Counted from the first letter of the stretch, positions 49,460 to 61,406 are shown. The stretch: 64,000 bases of DNA from Leishmania donovani (GCF_000227135.1 NC_018260.1:1142553-1206552); one strand, 5' to 3'. Notes: generated by a model from the letters alone, not told the origin. Numbers and translations are program-made.

Positions 49460-50090
49460 GAGGCCAGGCAGCACCCTATCTTTCTCTATATTCCTGCCAA
49501 AATGCCGAACCACCTCTGGTGTTGGCAGGGTCAAGCACCTACAACGTGGGTGTGGACAGAGCAATGTATCGATACTAATATCGGCGATCAGGTTCTGGAT
49601 AACATGGCGTCGGAGCGGCCTGCGACAATGAATACGCTTTTACCATGGATGTGATGGGTGAACTGCCAGCGTGACTCGAATGCACACCACCTGGCCCTCA
49701 CACTGCTTCCTGGGGGTGAGGCTGATCTACCCGGCGAGGGATGCACGAGGCGTGGTGACTGGCAGAATGGGGGAGCGGCTGTGAGGCGACCTGCGGCGAG
49801 GGGGCGGACAGAGCTTCAGGCAGAGGCCATACTCCGATGACTGAGTCAGAGGATTGCTGCAACGTGTGTCTAGCGCTGCTTTGCACCCCGCGAGTTGGGG
49901 GGCCTTTGGCAGGGCCGGAGAGGGAGTCGAGTGGAATCTCCTTCACGCTATACGGCAAAGAGCTGGGTACGCTTAGACAAAAAAACAAAGCCGGTCACAG
50001 CCGGGGACCGGCTCGATCACTCGCCTTCCGATGAAGGGGATAAAATGGTAGCATGCGGAAACAGAGAGAGACTTGATAGCTGTCATGCAC
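49460..50090 (+). mobile_element. SIDER-like retroposon-derived element, family 2
   Basis: Non-coding, about 0.6 kb. Its first ~230 bases are similar to 42251-42480. The head can form an 8-bp stem, CCTGCCAA (49493-49500) with TTGGCAGG (49522-49529), enclosing a CACC/GGTG hairpin; CAGGGTCAAGCACC follows. This is the layout of the Pr77/HDV-like ribozyme signature at the 5' end of L1Tc-type and SIDER elements. An A-rich patch lies near 49979. SIDERs are extinct short retroposons that commonly sit in Leishmania 3' UTRs and can destabilise mRNAs. The 3' boundary is approximate. Confidence 0.75.
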
Positions 50091-50480
50091 GGCTCGAAGC
50101 ATGACATTCACCTCAATAAGATTGGGGAAAAACAGAAATGCAGGTGCTGCACACGAACTGGGGGGGGGGTGAATACGGTGGCGGTGATATTTCACCTCTG
50201 GCGCCGACTGAATCCCAACGCAGGCACACAAAAAAAAATGTATGAGCGAGCCCACAACTTTGTGTGCACGACACCCCCCACCCCACCTGTGCAGTCTCGC
50301 TGGGCAAAAAGACACGCGTAGAAAGAAAAAAAGAGTCGATCGCGCCCCCATCTACGACGCCAGTAGGGCGCCCTTTTCAGCTTTATGTAAACTTCGTCGT
50401 ACGCCACGTCTGGATCGCGGTGAGTGCCGCCTTAACTCACTCTTATTCATATCCCGAAGCGGCCGAACAGGAGCATTCTT

Positions 50481-50963
50481 TTACTTTGCACGAGTTGGCA
50501 TCTGCTTCTCAACGCTGAGGGTGTTACATGCAGTATCCAACGGCGCAACAGTTTCCGCATCCGCCACGCCACTGTGCTCTTCCTGTCCCTCGGTAACCAC
50601 ATCTGCATACTCGCGGTGTATTTTCGACGCAGCAGGGGCGTCTCGATCGTCAACGACTAGCCCACCCCATGCCTGCAGTAGAATGACAGATGAGGCAGTC
50701 TTCGCCGGAGGCGGCTCCTCACACACAAACGTGCAACTAACAATGCCGTTGCCTCCTCCTTCGCTCCACCTTTCTGCAATGTCCATTCCCGCACCTATGT
50801 ACATCAGATTGTACCATCAACGTGGCCCAACCGAGCGAAAAATTACGGGTGCCACTGCAGTTCAATATCTCCTTTCGTCGGCTTTGCACGCAGCAGCAGG
50901 AAGATGATGATATATGCCACGCTACAGCCGATGTCAAAAACACTCATAAACAGAGCCCTTCCG
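50481..50963 (-). pseudogene. Decayed minus-strand gene next to an inverted repeat
   Basis: On the - strand two adjacent open stretches look coding but lie in different frames. The first (50947 to 50843) reads MSVFDIGCSVAYIIIFLLLR and more, a membrane helix followed by a basic segment, then a stop. The second (50804 to 50481, 107 codons) begins MYIGAGMDIAERW and continues as a polar, Glu/Asp-rich soluble sequence; its frame continues upstream through a TGA with WYNL before the Met. All other genes are on the + strand, and GC at third positions is lower than in them. The best reading is a relic with one frameshift and at least one internal stop. The original function is unknown. Confidence 0.4.
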
Positions 50964-51062
50964 GATCTGGATATCCATGAGCTCGAATGGAATTAGGACA
51001 AGCTTTCACTCGCAGCTACATTGACTCGTGATACGCATCGCTTCCTTCAACACGTCAATGTG

Positions 51063-51415
51063 CCACGAACAAGTCAGCCAGTAGATACACACGGCCACCG
51101 TTCACCTACCTCTGCTGCACCACGGCGATGCCCAGGAGCGGGCCCACCCAACACCGCCGCAACGCAGCAAAAGCAGAAACACAGCAGGTGGGATGCGCCT
51201 ACTCGTTTCATCGCCGACACGATTCGTGGTGAGCTGGTGCAAACGCGCTCATGACTGCAGGCCTCCTCCGCGCAGCGCCAGCCCAGGCCTGTCCGCCGAC
51301 ATCGAGAGTCCGCAGCCGCACCACCACCCCCCTTCCAGGGCGGGCTGCAGGCCCTTGGCGTCCCCGCACGCTGGGCACTAGGCCCTGGCGCTACCGTGAG
51401 GCGGCGGGCACTATC
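51063..51415 (-). repeat. Dispersed repeat, family 1 copy 3, inverted
   Basis: Reverse complement of 31029-31381 over the full 353 bases with only a few mismatches. The decayed minus-strand gene lies about 100 bases beyond its 3' end (in its own orientation), so both share the inverted orientation. Confidence 0.85.
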
Positions 51416-53282
51416 ACGCCACCCACATGCCTTTAGACGACGGAAAAAACAGCAGCCGGGCGTACGTCTGCATTCATGTCTACGCGTCCCCCGTATTTTG
51501 TCTGTGTTTGCGAGGCACGGAGGGAAGGGGCTTCCCGAGGCTCTCGCGCGCTCTGCATTCCCTATCCTCCTGCCCTTTTGTTGCGGGTTGCTCTTCTCCA
51601 CGCGATATTCGTCCTCGCTGCTGTTTGGCGTTGGATACTCAGGTTTCCTCGCTCTTTCTTCTGCTGCTCGCGCTTAGCTGGAGCTGTGCCTGTGCCCGTG
51701 TAGTAGCTTGGCTTTGGTGTGCGCGCTGGGCTTCATGCAGAGAGGGACACACGCACGGGAGCAGGCGCTTGCGGCTCTGTTGTTGGCACGATTGTGACCA
51801 TATCTGCAGAGAGACGGCATGTGGGGCCTGTCTATTTCTCCCCTTGCGCATGCCTGTGTGTAGGGGTGGTGCTGTGGTAGTGGTGAGCCGTGTGCCCTAC
51901 TCATGCCTCCTCCTGTTGTCTCGACGCGGCGAAAGCGATGCTCTGCCTCTCCACTACCTGCTCTCACTCATTGCTCGGATTGGCCCGTCTCTGCTGCCAC
52001 TGCCGATGGCGATGTCCCCGCCCCCTCTTGCTTTTCATGGACCCCTACTCTTTCACGTGGCGGTTGCTGTTGCCGCGTATTCCTCCTGGGATGGTGGGGG
52101 AGATCACAGGCACCGCGCTGCAGGCTTGTTGTGTAAGCGCAGGGAAAAAAAGGACGGGTGGCGATGGGCTGCCGTAATGATGTGAAGAGCTGGTGCCCAG
52201 TATGTGTCGAGCTTAGCGGCGCAGACTGTCGTGATTCCGTACTCTCGCCCGAGCGGCAGGTGCTTTATCGCCACGCTCTGATCCGAAACAATGAAAGAGG
52301 TGTATGTGATACTTCTCTTGCAGCCATCATATTTGATTGCATGCGTTCGGCCACCTGTAGGGGGTGGATGACGCTGCTGTGCACCACCTTGACCAGATCC
52401 CTCGTCGTCGTCACCCCCCCCCCCATGTGTAGGTGCCAAGCCGCTAGTTTTGTCTTTATACATGTATGCGCGCCGATTGGGAGGAGTGTCTTCCTTGATC
52501 GGGCTCTCTGCCTTTCTTTGTTTGAGCGTCTGCTGTCTGTGCCCATCGAGTGCCCGGTAGGCATGTGGGCTGCTGGCCGACGAGGCTGGGCCACAGTGAA
52601 TGCGGACGTGACTGTCGTACGGCGATGAGGAGAGTGGGGACGGGCGCGGTGGCCACGGCGTCGGAGGAAGCCAGCTGTGCTATAAGGGGAGATGCAAAGG
52701 CCTCTTTCCCCCGGGAGATTGTGAGTGCTGCGTTTTCGCTTTCTCTTCACACGCATCTCCCTTCCTCCGTCCCCTGCCCCGAGCACACCCCTACGCTTCT
52801 TTTCGCTGTTTTCGTATTATCTGTCGTGTGTTCCATCCCATCGAGCATTGTGCAGGTGCGCGCGCGCTGTCGCTGTTCAGTCTGAGCATAGCTGCAGAGG
52901 GCCGGGGAGGGTAGGGGCCATCGTGCAGAGATGCCCCAGAGCACGGAACGGGCGGAGTGCTTGTTAAGCTGGAAAACCTCTTGGTACTGTCGCAGTAGCT
53001 GCGTGGCGCGCGGTGGTATCCTCTGGAAAGCGCCTCCCTGCGTGCGTGCAGGAGGAAAGACCAGTCGCAGCCTCTTGCGCCCGCAAGCACGCAACCGCCG
53101 CTGTGCTGCTTTCAGAGACCCTGCCACGCCCTTGTCGCCCCCACGCCCTCCTCCTGGCCTTCCCCCTTCTGCTTCCTCGAGGCTCGCACCGTTCCTCCTG
53201 GCCACTGCCACCCCTCACCCGCTTCCCTTACTCGGTAAGACTACGCTAGCCAGGCAGCAAAAAAGTGCCATTTCTCTTTCCC

Positions 53283-53331
53283 ACACCCTTCCCCGCGCAC
53301 CGCCTTCTCTCCCTCTCCCTCCTCCTTCCAG
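53283..53331 (+). promoter_or_regulatory. Probable trans-splice acceptor of the 225-aa membrane protein
   Basis: A ~45-base CT-rich tract ends in TTCCAG at 53331. No ATG occurs between it and 53502, which sets the start there. Confidence 0.6.
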
Positions 53332-53501
53332 CATCGGCATTCCTCGGCACTCACTTTCTGTGCACAGGCACCTGGGCCGCTCATCCGTCCGCTCGACTCG
53401 GCATTTCCGGCGACCCCTCGCCACGGCGCTCCACCAGCAGCTGTACGCACAGGCGCACATACAGACACCCAACGGCCTGCATCTCTCTCCTTTCCTCCAT
53501 A

Positions 53502-54179
53502 ATGCCCTCCGTCGCTGTCACAAGCACGGCCGCCGCCGCCGTGGGGCCGCTGCACTCTGTGAAGGCCGCCTCTCACAGCCGCGCTGCGGCACGCACCGAG
53601 GCGTGCATGATTCGGCCACAGAAAGGCTCTGCGTGCAACAAGACCTGCGCCATTGTTTTGGGTTGCTTGCTCGGCGCCTGTTTTCTGATCGCCCTTTTCG
53701 TGCTGCTGTGGTGTCGCCTCGCAGCGAGGCGACGGCGTGAGCAGCGGCGCAGCGTAGAGGAAGACGCGTACTGGAAGAAGCAGCCCTACACAGGCGAAGA
53801 GGAAGCAGGAGCGACTAAAGACATCTCGGAAGTGCCAACGTCGACGATGGCTGAAAGGGATGCGCTGCCGAGTTTTCTCTCCACCAACCCGCTGTCGGCT
53901 GCCTCCTTGTGCAGCGGGGGCACAGTCGCTCGCGTGTTGTCCTCCCGCATTCAAATCGGTGAGGACGAGGTCATGCCACTCTCGCAGAGCCGACTGAACC
54001 CTCTGGCGCCGCAGGCCGAGGCACCGCAGCTGGGCGACGCGCCGCAGGAGGAAGAGGCCATGAAGCCGAAAAGGTCGACCCGCAGCTGGCGCGTGCGGGG
54101 AAGGGAGCGGAGCCGTGGCGTGAGTATGGCCGCCTTCGAGGACGACAGCGTAAGCTCTATTGATGATGACCTTGTGTAA
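53502..54179 (+). CDS. Small single-TM protein with CxxTC juxtamembrane motif, copy A
   Basis: The product is 225 aa. It has a short Ala/Ser-rich N-terminal part (MPSVAVTSTAAAAVG), a Cys pair just before the membrane (SACNKTCAIVLGCLLG), one strong helix at about residues 50-70, an Arg-rich stop-transfer cluster, and a ~150-residue Ser/Glu/Arg-rich cytoplasmic tail with an acidic end (DDSVSSIDDDLV). There is no clear cleavable signal peptide. The Cys-x-x-Thr-Cys plus glycine-spaced helix is shared with the protein at 61469, so the two appear paralogous. No known domain. The open frame extends back to 53265, but the acceptor at 53331 and the first ATG fix the start. Likely a surface or endomembrane protein; function unknown. 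Confidence 0.8.
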   Translation: MPSVAVTSTAAAAVGPLHSVKAASHSRAAARTEACMIRPQKGSACNKTCAIVLGCLLGACFLIALFVLLWCRLAARRRREQRRSVEEDAYWKKQPYTGEEEAGATKDISEVPTSTMAERDALPSFLSTNPLSAASLCSGGTVARVLSSRIQIGEDEVMPLSQSRLNPLAPQAEAPQLGDAPQEEEAMKPKRSTRSWRVRGRERSRGVSMAAFEDDSVSSIDDDLV

Positions 54180-57089
54180 TTGGCAGCTGCTGGTGGAGCA
54201 CTGAGCTGCAGCTTGCTGCTGTTTCCGCGGGTCTCTGTGTTAGGGTGTCGTGCGAGCACCGCTCTCTGCTGTGGGGGTTGTCGATGTCGCTCTCTCCCCT
54301 ACTGTACGGGCTCCCGTGTCCACTCCAACCTCACGGCCACGCCGTCGCCGCTGCTGTTGTACGCTTCTGCTGGATTTGGATGATACCAAGTAGGATGGCG
54401 ATGTGCTGCACGGCATGCGGCAGTGATGAGCATCGCATGTGGCTGGGAAAGGCAATCGGGGACCCCGTGGCAAAGCCTGTTTCCCGCGGGCTGCCGCTTT
54501 TTTCTCTCTTCTCGGTTCTGCTCACTCAGGCGTGGTGAGTGAGGCGCCTGGCAGAAAGGCGCTAGCCCACATGTACAGAGGCACACGGAAGTTGAGCACG
54601 CGCCGACATGCCGCGACAGCGCGGGCAACTAAAGCGCACCAATTCATTCCTCTTCTCTGGTGTAGAACTATGTGTTTGCAGGCCCGCGCGCATCCGCCCG
54701 CCCACCCCTTATATCTTTGCGGAGGGTACCCGTCTTATCTCTTCGAGGGCCTGGGTTCCTTTTTTTTGGCTCACAAGGTCCCCTTTCCGCCCCTCTCTTC
54801 GTCTGCCTCCGTGAACGGCGCTTGTTTTGGCTTTGCGCTCTGCTCCTCCTAGTGCAGCAGAGGTCGATGAGCTGTAGCTGTGTGCATGTATTTGCGGGCT
54901 TGCTTGCGGTCGCGTGACACGCTGCAGCAGCCAGCGCTGTACCTTTCCTTCTCATTCGCGTCTGCTGCCCACCCACCCTCTACGCCGCTCCTTGGCGAAT
55001 GGCACATGCGCCACTACACACGCAGGCTACATGCGCAAGCACGACATGAGTGCACAGCTCGGGAGGCACATGTGCGCGCGACGGTTCTGAGTATGTTCTT
55101 CTCCCTCGCTCCTCCTCGTGCCCTTCCCCTCTGACTTCCTGTGTTCTGTGCGGCTCGGCCGCTCTCTTTGTTTTCCGCTGTGCCTATCTCTGCTGCCTTT
55201 TCTTCTGGTCGAGTTCCTGAAGAGAGAAAAGCGGTGTTGTAATCTCTACTTCGCTTTTCCTTTCTCTTCGAAGACTTGTCTGTAGCAGGCCCGTTAGTGT
55301 ATATACTTCTGTATTGCCCTTTGTTGATGTCCGCATGATAGTGCGTGGCTTTATTATTCCTTTCATGGGGTTCTCTCCCTCGTGCTAAGTGTTTCTCCCT
55401 AATGTTCTTCTAGACTGGATGTCGATTTCTTTTTTTCGCGCTTCGCCCTTGGCTTCGCACGGAGGGACGGAAGGAGTTTCTGTAAGTCGTGGTACCTGTT
55501 AGTGCGTGTGTGCCTGTGTTAGTGTGCGGGTGCTGGCCGCCATTTGGCAGCGTCCCCCCTCGCCCCCAGTCAGCATTCTCTGTTACACTATCTTTCCCTC
55601 TACGCCCTCCTTACGCACCGCTGCGCACCTTCAACTCCCCGTCACTTTTTTTTTCTCATCTCCGGCGGCGGGGGCGGCGCGGGGGAGCCTTTTCGTTTTG
55701 CCTTCTCTTGTGCATCAGCGCTTGCTTTTCTCTGTGGGAACGTCTCTGTTTCAGTGCATATTAGTATCACCGCTATCAGAGCCCGGCAAGCTTATCTTTC
55801 TTTTTGTACACCATCTGTTCTCTTGACTCAGCGGGCTCCGCCAGCCTTAAAAACGCCGGCAAGCAAACAGGGCATGCATGCGAGCGAGGCCGCTTCTATT
55901 TATATGCGTGCGTGCACGTTGATGTGCTTCTGTATGTATTTACATGTCTATGCGTGCGCATATGCCCCTGCGCACGTGTATGTGAATCCGTGTATATGTG
56001 AATACGTGTATATGTGAACATGCATATGTCCATGTGTGTATGTATGCGTATACATGTGTATATGCGCACAGTGGCAGTTGTGTGTGTGTGTGTGTGTGTC
56101 CGTGTTGCCTGGTCTCTCAGCCTCCTCCGTCTGTGTGTCTCGCTCTGCGCATATGCTCACCCGCACCACACGCGCTTCGCTCCCCCTCTGCCTTTTTGTG
56201 TTTGTGTTTTTTCATAAGCCTCCCTCTTTTCGCTTCTCTCTTTGAGCTAACCTCTGGAAGCCCTTCGTGGCACAAGCCCCCTCCGTTCTCTCCCTCAGTG
56301 GGTTTCACGTACGCCGTGCTGCAAGGATGCAAGGGAGGGGAGGGACTTCATGGCACCGCTCATGTACACCACCGGCGCACACGCTTCTTCGGAGTGGCTT
56401 TGCGTGGAGGTACGTGGCTGCATGTCCCTGTGTCTGTGTCGATGTGGCCGTCGGCGCGCGACCCATTGCGAACTGTCTGCACGGGAAGCAAACGAAAACG
56501 AAGAAGGCACGACGGAGGGATGGGGGGGGGGCGGTGCAATGGCGCTCTGCGCGATCCAATACGATACTCGGAAGATTGAAGGAATGTCTTCTTGGGTGCG
56601 CGCGACGTATTTCCCAGCGTCTCTGTGTCCTTCATTTTTCTCCGCGCCGGCATGCGAAAGCGCGCTGAAGAGGAAAACGAAGCGGTAAGAAGCACTTCAT
56701 TAGTTTGTCAGGCTTTGTCTCACGTGTCGTGCGGTGTCGCGCCACGGCATCGCCCGCCTCGCTGCCTCGCCACTCCCCAAGGCGTCCGGCTACCTCCCGG
56801 TCGCCGTTGGTCCCACACCTTTCTGCTTCCGTGCTTCCCTCTATCACTGTGCCCCGTCGCGCGCGCTGTTTTCCTCCACCCCCGCCCCACTTCTTGCAAG
56901 TGCAGCCCGCTCTCCCTGTCGCGCAAGACTCTTGGGCGAGTCACACCAGGCGGATAATGCCATCAGTCGCCGCCCTTTGCTCTCCCTCCTGTCCTGCACT
57001 GGCGTATTTCTTTACCAGCTCATCTCACCGCACGCGTAAGGCTCGCACTCACCGTCACATGTGTATCTTCTGGCACAACCTCGTGGTTC
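54180..57089 (+). other. Intergenic spacer, no intact gene
   Basis: Pyrimidine-rich, with a GT-rich, TGTATATGTGAA-like degenerate tandem region at about 55900-56098 ending in a GT microsatellite. A short frame at 56957 begins MPSVAA like the 53502 protein but diverges at once. Confidence 0.45.
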
Positions 57090-57814
57090 GGCACCTATCG
57101 AGCGCATGAGCTTGCTTACCTGATTGACGTTTCGATGGACTTTGACGAGATCATCGCGGACGCCGCAGCATGGCAGGAATGGGGCAGCAACGGCAGCAAT
57201 GCTTAGGCCGGCGTTGCACGGTGCCGTCCAGGCACCTCCATCCTTACAGTCCGTCGGACAGCGCTGCCCATCATGCACGCGTCGGGAGCTCCGACGATTC
57301 ATGCAGCTGAGGCGACACCTGCGGCAGAAGCGGTGCCGTTGTAGTTGGCGGCGTGTCTGGTAGTGTCTGCAGTTCTTAGCCGCTGGCTGTCTGTGTTTGT
57401 GCAGCTGTAGAGTCCCAGGGAAGACAGCGAGCGGCACAGAGCAGTACCTCTGACACCCCCAGCTCGTCTCCTGCGAGCGCTTCCGTGTCACAGGCGGCGA
57501 CAAGGCCTGGGAACGGAGAAAACGGGGCAGTCATGCGGAGCATTCGCACCGCTGTGCCTCTGCATCAAGCGACGTCGATCGATGCTGTTGCGCCTCTCGA
57601 CTGCGTCTCCGACCCGCTGGCTCCCGGGTGAGCACCCGTTGCTCCAGGCACGCAGACGCTGCCCGGATACCCTTGGCCCAGCGCTCCCTCGGGGAATGTA
57701 GGCTGCGGCGAAGGGGCGGCGTATTACGCGCGGGCGCCAGCGACGGACGGCGGGGAGGGGGTGCCGCACTGGTGCGCAGGCTGCAGCCTCTCGGGCCCTG
57801 GAATAAAACAGTAA
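57090..57814 (+). pseudogene. Decayed member of the CxxTC single-TM family
   Basis: One reading frame from about 57190 to the stop at 57812 carries three internal stops (57308, 57377, 57629) but keeps recognisable pieces of the 61469 protein: TC followed by GAVVVGGVSGSV where the helix should be, then VAPLDCVSDPLAPG against VAPLGHVSNTYVPAPTG, a PGYPW segment, and AAYYARAPATDGG against ATYYARARAAEDT. Similarity is visible in the DNA too. A further coding-like piece in another frame (57098-57207, HELAYLIDVSMDFDEII) may be the displaced N-terminus. It lies between copies A and B of the family. Confidence 0.55.
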
Positions 57815-59154
57815 GTAGCATTGCACCTTCTTTGCCTCCCCTTCCTATGCAACTGCCTCTACTGCCGAGGGCCCTTCTGCACAAGTGCGCCATCACCTGC
57901 ATTCGCCAAGACCGCTGTGCGCCCCACTTCAGCACGGGCTTTGTAAGAGCGCGTGGTTGGAGAATCCGCGAGGGCTGCAAGCTTCGGGCACTGAACTCAG
58001 CAGGTGGCCACTCGGTCACGTGCTCTGCGTGAATCATCTTTTCCTCAGCACTTTGCGCTCAATTTTGTGCAACTTGCTTTTCACTGCTGCCGTCCTCAGC
58101 ACGCTTCCCTCTCCCTCCTTCTCTGTATCTAAGGGTTGTCGCTTGAGGGAGGGGGCGTGCCTGCAAGTGTGTCTCTCCTTTCCGATCATCCTTTCTGGCT
58201 TCTTTCAGGCGCCTTTTCCCGTATGATTGCTCGGTGGCGTTTGCATGTTTGCCGCCTCCCCCCTCCTCTCCTCATCCCCTTCGCTTCACCCCTCTCCTTC
58301 CCTGCTGTGCACGGCTATGTGATTGTCTCCGGCTGCGCGCACCTTACCCACGCAACAGAAATCAGATGGTGTAAGGCCATAAAAAACTATCCCCCCCTTC
58401 TAGGCGCACAGCATGTCGCTATGTAGGTGCCTCCATATGCTCTCGTTGTCAGCCCCCGCCTTCTTTTTCCTGTGTGCGTTCTACGTCTTCTCGCCTCTCC
58501 CGCCAACTGCATTTGCTCTGCTCTCGACTTGTTTGTTTGCAGAGGCGCGGCTGCTTGGCTGTGTCGCACCCCCCGCTCTCCCCATCTCGCCTTCGCTTTT
58601 CTTGACGTTTGTGCGCGTGTGTGAAACAGTTGTGAGGGACGACGAACGAAAAGAGGGCCGCAACCATTTTTACAAACAAGGCCGCCCCCGGCCCACGAGC
58701 CGTGCATGAAAACCGTGTGTGTAACATGTGGCAAGGGTTCCCAGCACCGCTCAACGCACTGAGTCCCTTTGCTGTTGGCTCTCGCCTGCGCTGTGCCACC
58801 TTCTTCTTCTCATCGCTCATCCTTTGCACTCTGCAGGGGAATGAATCGCCGCACATATTTTTGACTCTCCCACACGACGCCACGCACGCGCACACAAGCT
58901 TACCTCGGCCTCGGCCCTTTCCCCTTTCACCTGAACGCTCCTTTCATGGGCTGAGCCGCTCTGCGGTTTCCGGTAGTCCGGCGGTGTGCTTGAACCGTGA
59001 CATCAAGACGCTGCACCATTTCCGCGTGCGCTCCTCTGGTGGCTTGAGCACGGGGCGAGCAAAGAGCAAAGCAGGGCGTGGCACAGCGCGCCGCATTACC
59101 GTTGCCTGTGCTGTGGCCTGATGCCGCCTACTCATCTGCCTCCCTGTGGCGCTC

Positions 59155-59655
59155 GGCGGACACACTACTGAAAAGAAGCGCGAGACGCTGGAGGTGAAGC
59201 CAAGGCGTGCGTCGTCGAGCAGGGAAAAGCCGAGCGACGTCCGTGGCGAGAGAGAGAGAGTTGGCAGGGCAGCTGTGGCGGTCAAGGGCAAGACGATCTC
59301 GTTAAAGGCTCTCCCAACGCTCCCTCCCCTCTCCTGTGTCAGCTTCCGATGTGTTCGCGACAGCCCCGGCTGCCAAGCCGGCCGCGCCGAAGGTGGGCAT
59401 GCCCATCGGCGGCAATGGGCATTCCCGATAGCTGGACTAGCTCGGGAGAAATCTCCTCGCACCCCACCTCCCGCACCCCGGCGCCGGAGGATCCCGTCTT
59501 CGTCTTCCCTCCCACGGGCAGTGAGAGACCTGCGGCGCTCAGCGAGCTCCGTAAGAGGAGCTAAGAAAGCGCCCTGGATTGCTGTTGGCGCGGAGCTCGC
59601 CTACCTGCGTGCATCTGGGGAAGAAGTGCCCTTTGCCGCTTGTGAACCCCCTTGA
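59155..59655 (+). pseudogene. Possible decayed coding sequence in three frames
   Basis: Successive short stretches in different frames look protein-like: a basic Ser/Arg/Lys-rich part (59160-59335), an Ala/Pro/Lys-rich part ending MPIGGNGHSR (59340-59430), and a Pro/Ser-rich part with APEDPVFVFPPTGS that ends ALSELRKRS at 59564. No ATG-initiated frame covers them. This may be a gene broken by frameshifts or simply a compositional accident. Confidence 0.22.
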
Positions 59656-61375
59656 TGGCGCGCAGTGTATTTTGCGTTGTTTGTCTCTTTCCGCGATGGA
59701 AGCCTCACTTCACTGGGCCTAATCGGGAGTGTTGGCGCTCTTGTGACAGCGGGAATGCCGGCAGAGGAGAATCCCGGTGCACACTTGTGAGGCGGAGCTA
59801 GCACGCCTGCAGTATTGTTTGCGTTGGGCAGAGCACACGTGAACGGGGCTGTATAGCTCGTGCTCGACGCCATTGTTTTCTGTTCCGCACGCGCCGTGCT
59901 CTCTTCCGCTTTCGTATTTGTCACTTCTGAGTCGTGTCTTTTCCCACACACTGTTATGTGTATGCTGTGCCCGTGTGTGTGTGTGTGTGTCTTGCCTTTG
60001 CGGCGCTTTACCGTGCTCGCAGCTTGTGTTTTGCCTTGCCATCGCGGATGTGTCCGCTGCACACGTGTGCGGGTGCGTCTGTGCTGATAAGTTGCGCATC
60101 GCTCCAGCCGTGCTGATTTTCATCATCGTGCTCCCCGTCGACTCTTCCGAGTTCTTCTGACTGCGTCATACGTCACCCCACTTCCACTCCCGCTGCACTG
60201 CCCCCACCTTCGGCGGCTCGGCAACCCCCCGTGTGTCTATGCTCGCCATTGCGAGTGAGAGCTTCGTACCTCGTCGCCGCCTGATCACTGCTGCTCCGCT
60301 TTCTCCCCAAATGCGCTCGTTTCCCTTGTCTCCCTCCTTCTGTGTACGTATGCGTGCGCGTTGAATAGCTGAGCCAACCATGTGCGCAACGGAAGCTATT
60401 TCTCGCTGCTCTCTTCTTGTGGTCTCTTTTCAAGGCCGCTCTCTCTTCCCCTTGTCATCTACTGCCCTCAGCATTGTTCTTGCGGCTGCTCTTTCCGTAT
60501 GTCGGCCTGTCTGCTCATCCTCGTCTCTGTCTTTCTCAAGTTTTGCTCGCCTTCTTACCTCCCACGGGCAGCCCCTTCTCTTATGGGAATGTGTGCTCTA
60601 CCTCTGCCTGTGTGCCTTGGTGCTCCGCGGCACCTGCAGATGCGCGCTTGCCGCTGCCCGGAGTCACTCCCTTTTTCTTTGTGTTTTGCTGTGTATCGGT
60701 GCTCATTCCAGCCTTAGCTGTGGTTGGCGTGCCTGAGTGGAGGTGTGCGTCCCCCCACCCCCCTCGGGGCCCGTGTGGCAGCATAGAAGGGGGATGGCAT
60801 GGCGGGCGCATTTTTCACCTCCTCATCGTGTCTCCCTCTTACCTCTATTTCTTCTCCGGTTCGCTCGTCTCCTTCATTACGCTTTTCGCTTCCGTGTGTG
60901 TGCGAGGCTTCCTGTCTTCCGCCGTCCCGAGCCTTTTTTCAGTGTTTGTGCGTATCGGCGTGGCGACGCGCGCGCCAATGCACGCCGTGGAAGAGAGGAG
61001 AAAACACCGGAGCTCCTGGAGCGAGAGCGGCAAGGACTCTCCGCCATGCTTGCACGCCTTGAATACTACCGAAGCGTGGCTTGGTGGGAAAAGCCACAAC
61101 GCGGCATCGAGGACCTTCACGGAGAGAAGAGTCGCTTCAGCTCTTTCCTCTCCCCCTCCCTTTCCCTGCCCGCCGCTCTCAGGGTCAGCCATCGAAGTCA
61201 GCAAGGCGCCCTCGGCATCTTCTGCCTACCCCTTCCAACTGCACCAGCAAGGGTAGCTCTTTCTCTCCTGTTTTTTTTTTTTGGTCACACGCGACGCGCA
61301 GGCACACATTGTGCAGCTGGCCGCCTGTCTCTCATAGAGCGCCGCGTACACGCAAACGTGCGTTCATAACTTCCG

Positions 61376-61406
61376 ACACCCACCGCCTCCGGCGCTCGTG
61401 CCCCCA
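61376..61406 (+). promoter_or_regulatory. Probable trans-splice acceptor of the 217-aa membrane protein
   Basis: C-rich pyrimidine sequence ends in CCCCCAG at 61406; the first downstream ATG is 61469. Confidence 0.5.

Larger units (their letters stand above)
48986..53501 (+). other. Gene-poor region with two repeats and a decayed minus-strand gene
   Basis: Holds a SIDER-like element (49460-50090), minus-strand coding remnants (50481-50963), an inverted family-1 repeat (51063-51415), then about 2 kb of unremarkable spacer with a C-run near 52416 and the acceptor of the next gene. No intact plus-strand gene is supported. Confidence 0.5.

Noticed and set aside
51427..52185. 252-codon open frame
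   Set aside because: Cys/Leu/Ser/Arg-rich translation typical of CT-rich spacer; no acceptor or domain.
52931..53740. 269-codon frame overlapping the 225-aa gene
   Set aside because: Composition is non-coding and it overlaps the supported gene in a different frame.
55998..56579. 193-codon frame in the GT-rich stretch
   Set aside because: Built from GT microsatellite (Val/Cys runs) and pyrimidine-rich sequence.
60417..61256. 279-codon frame before the 217-aa gene
   Set aside because: Ser/Leu/Phe-rich translation of pyrimidine-rich DNA, with no acceptor and no domain.
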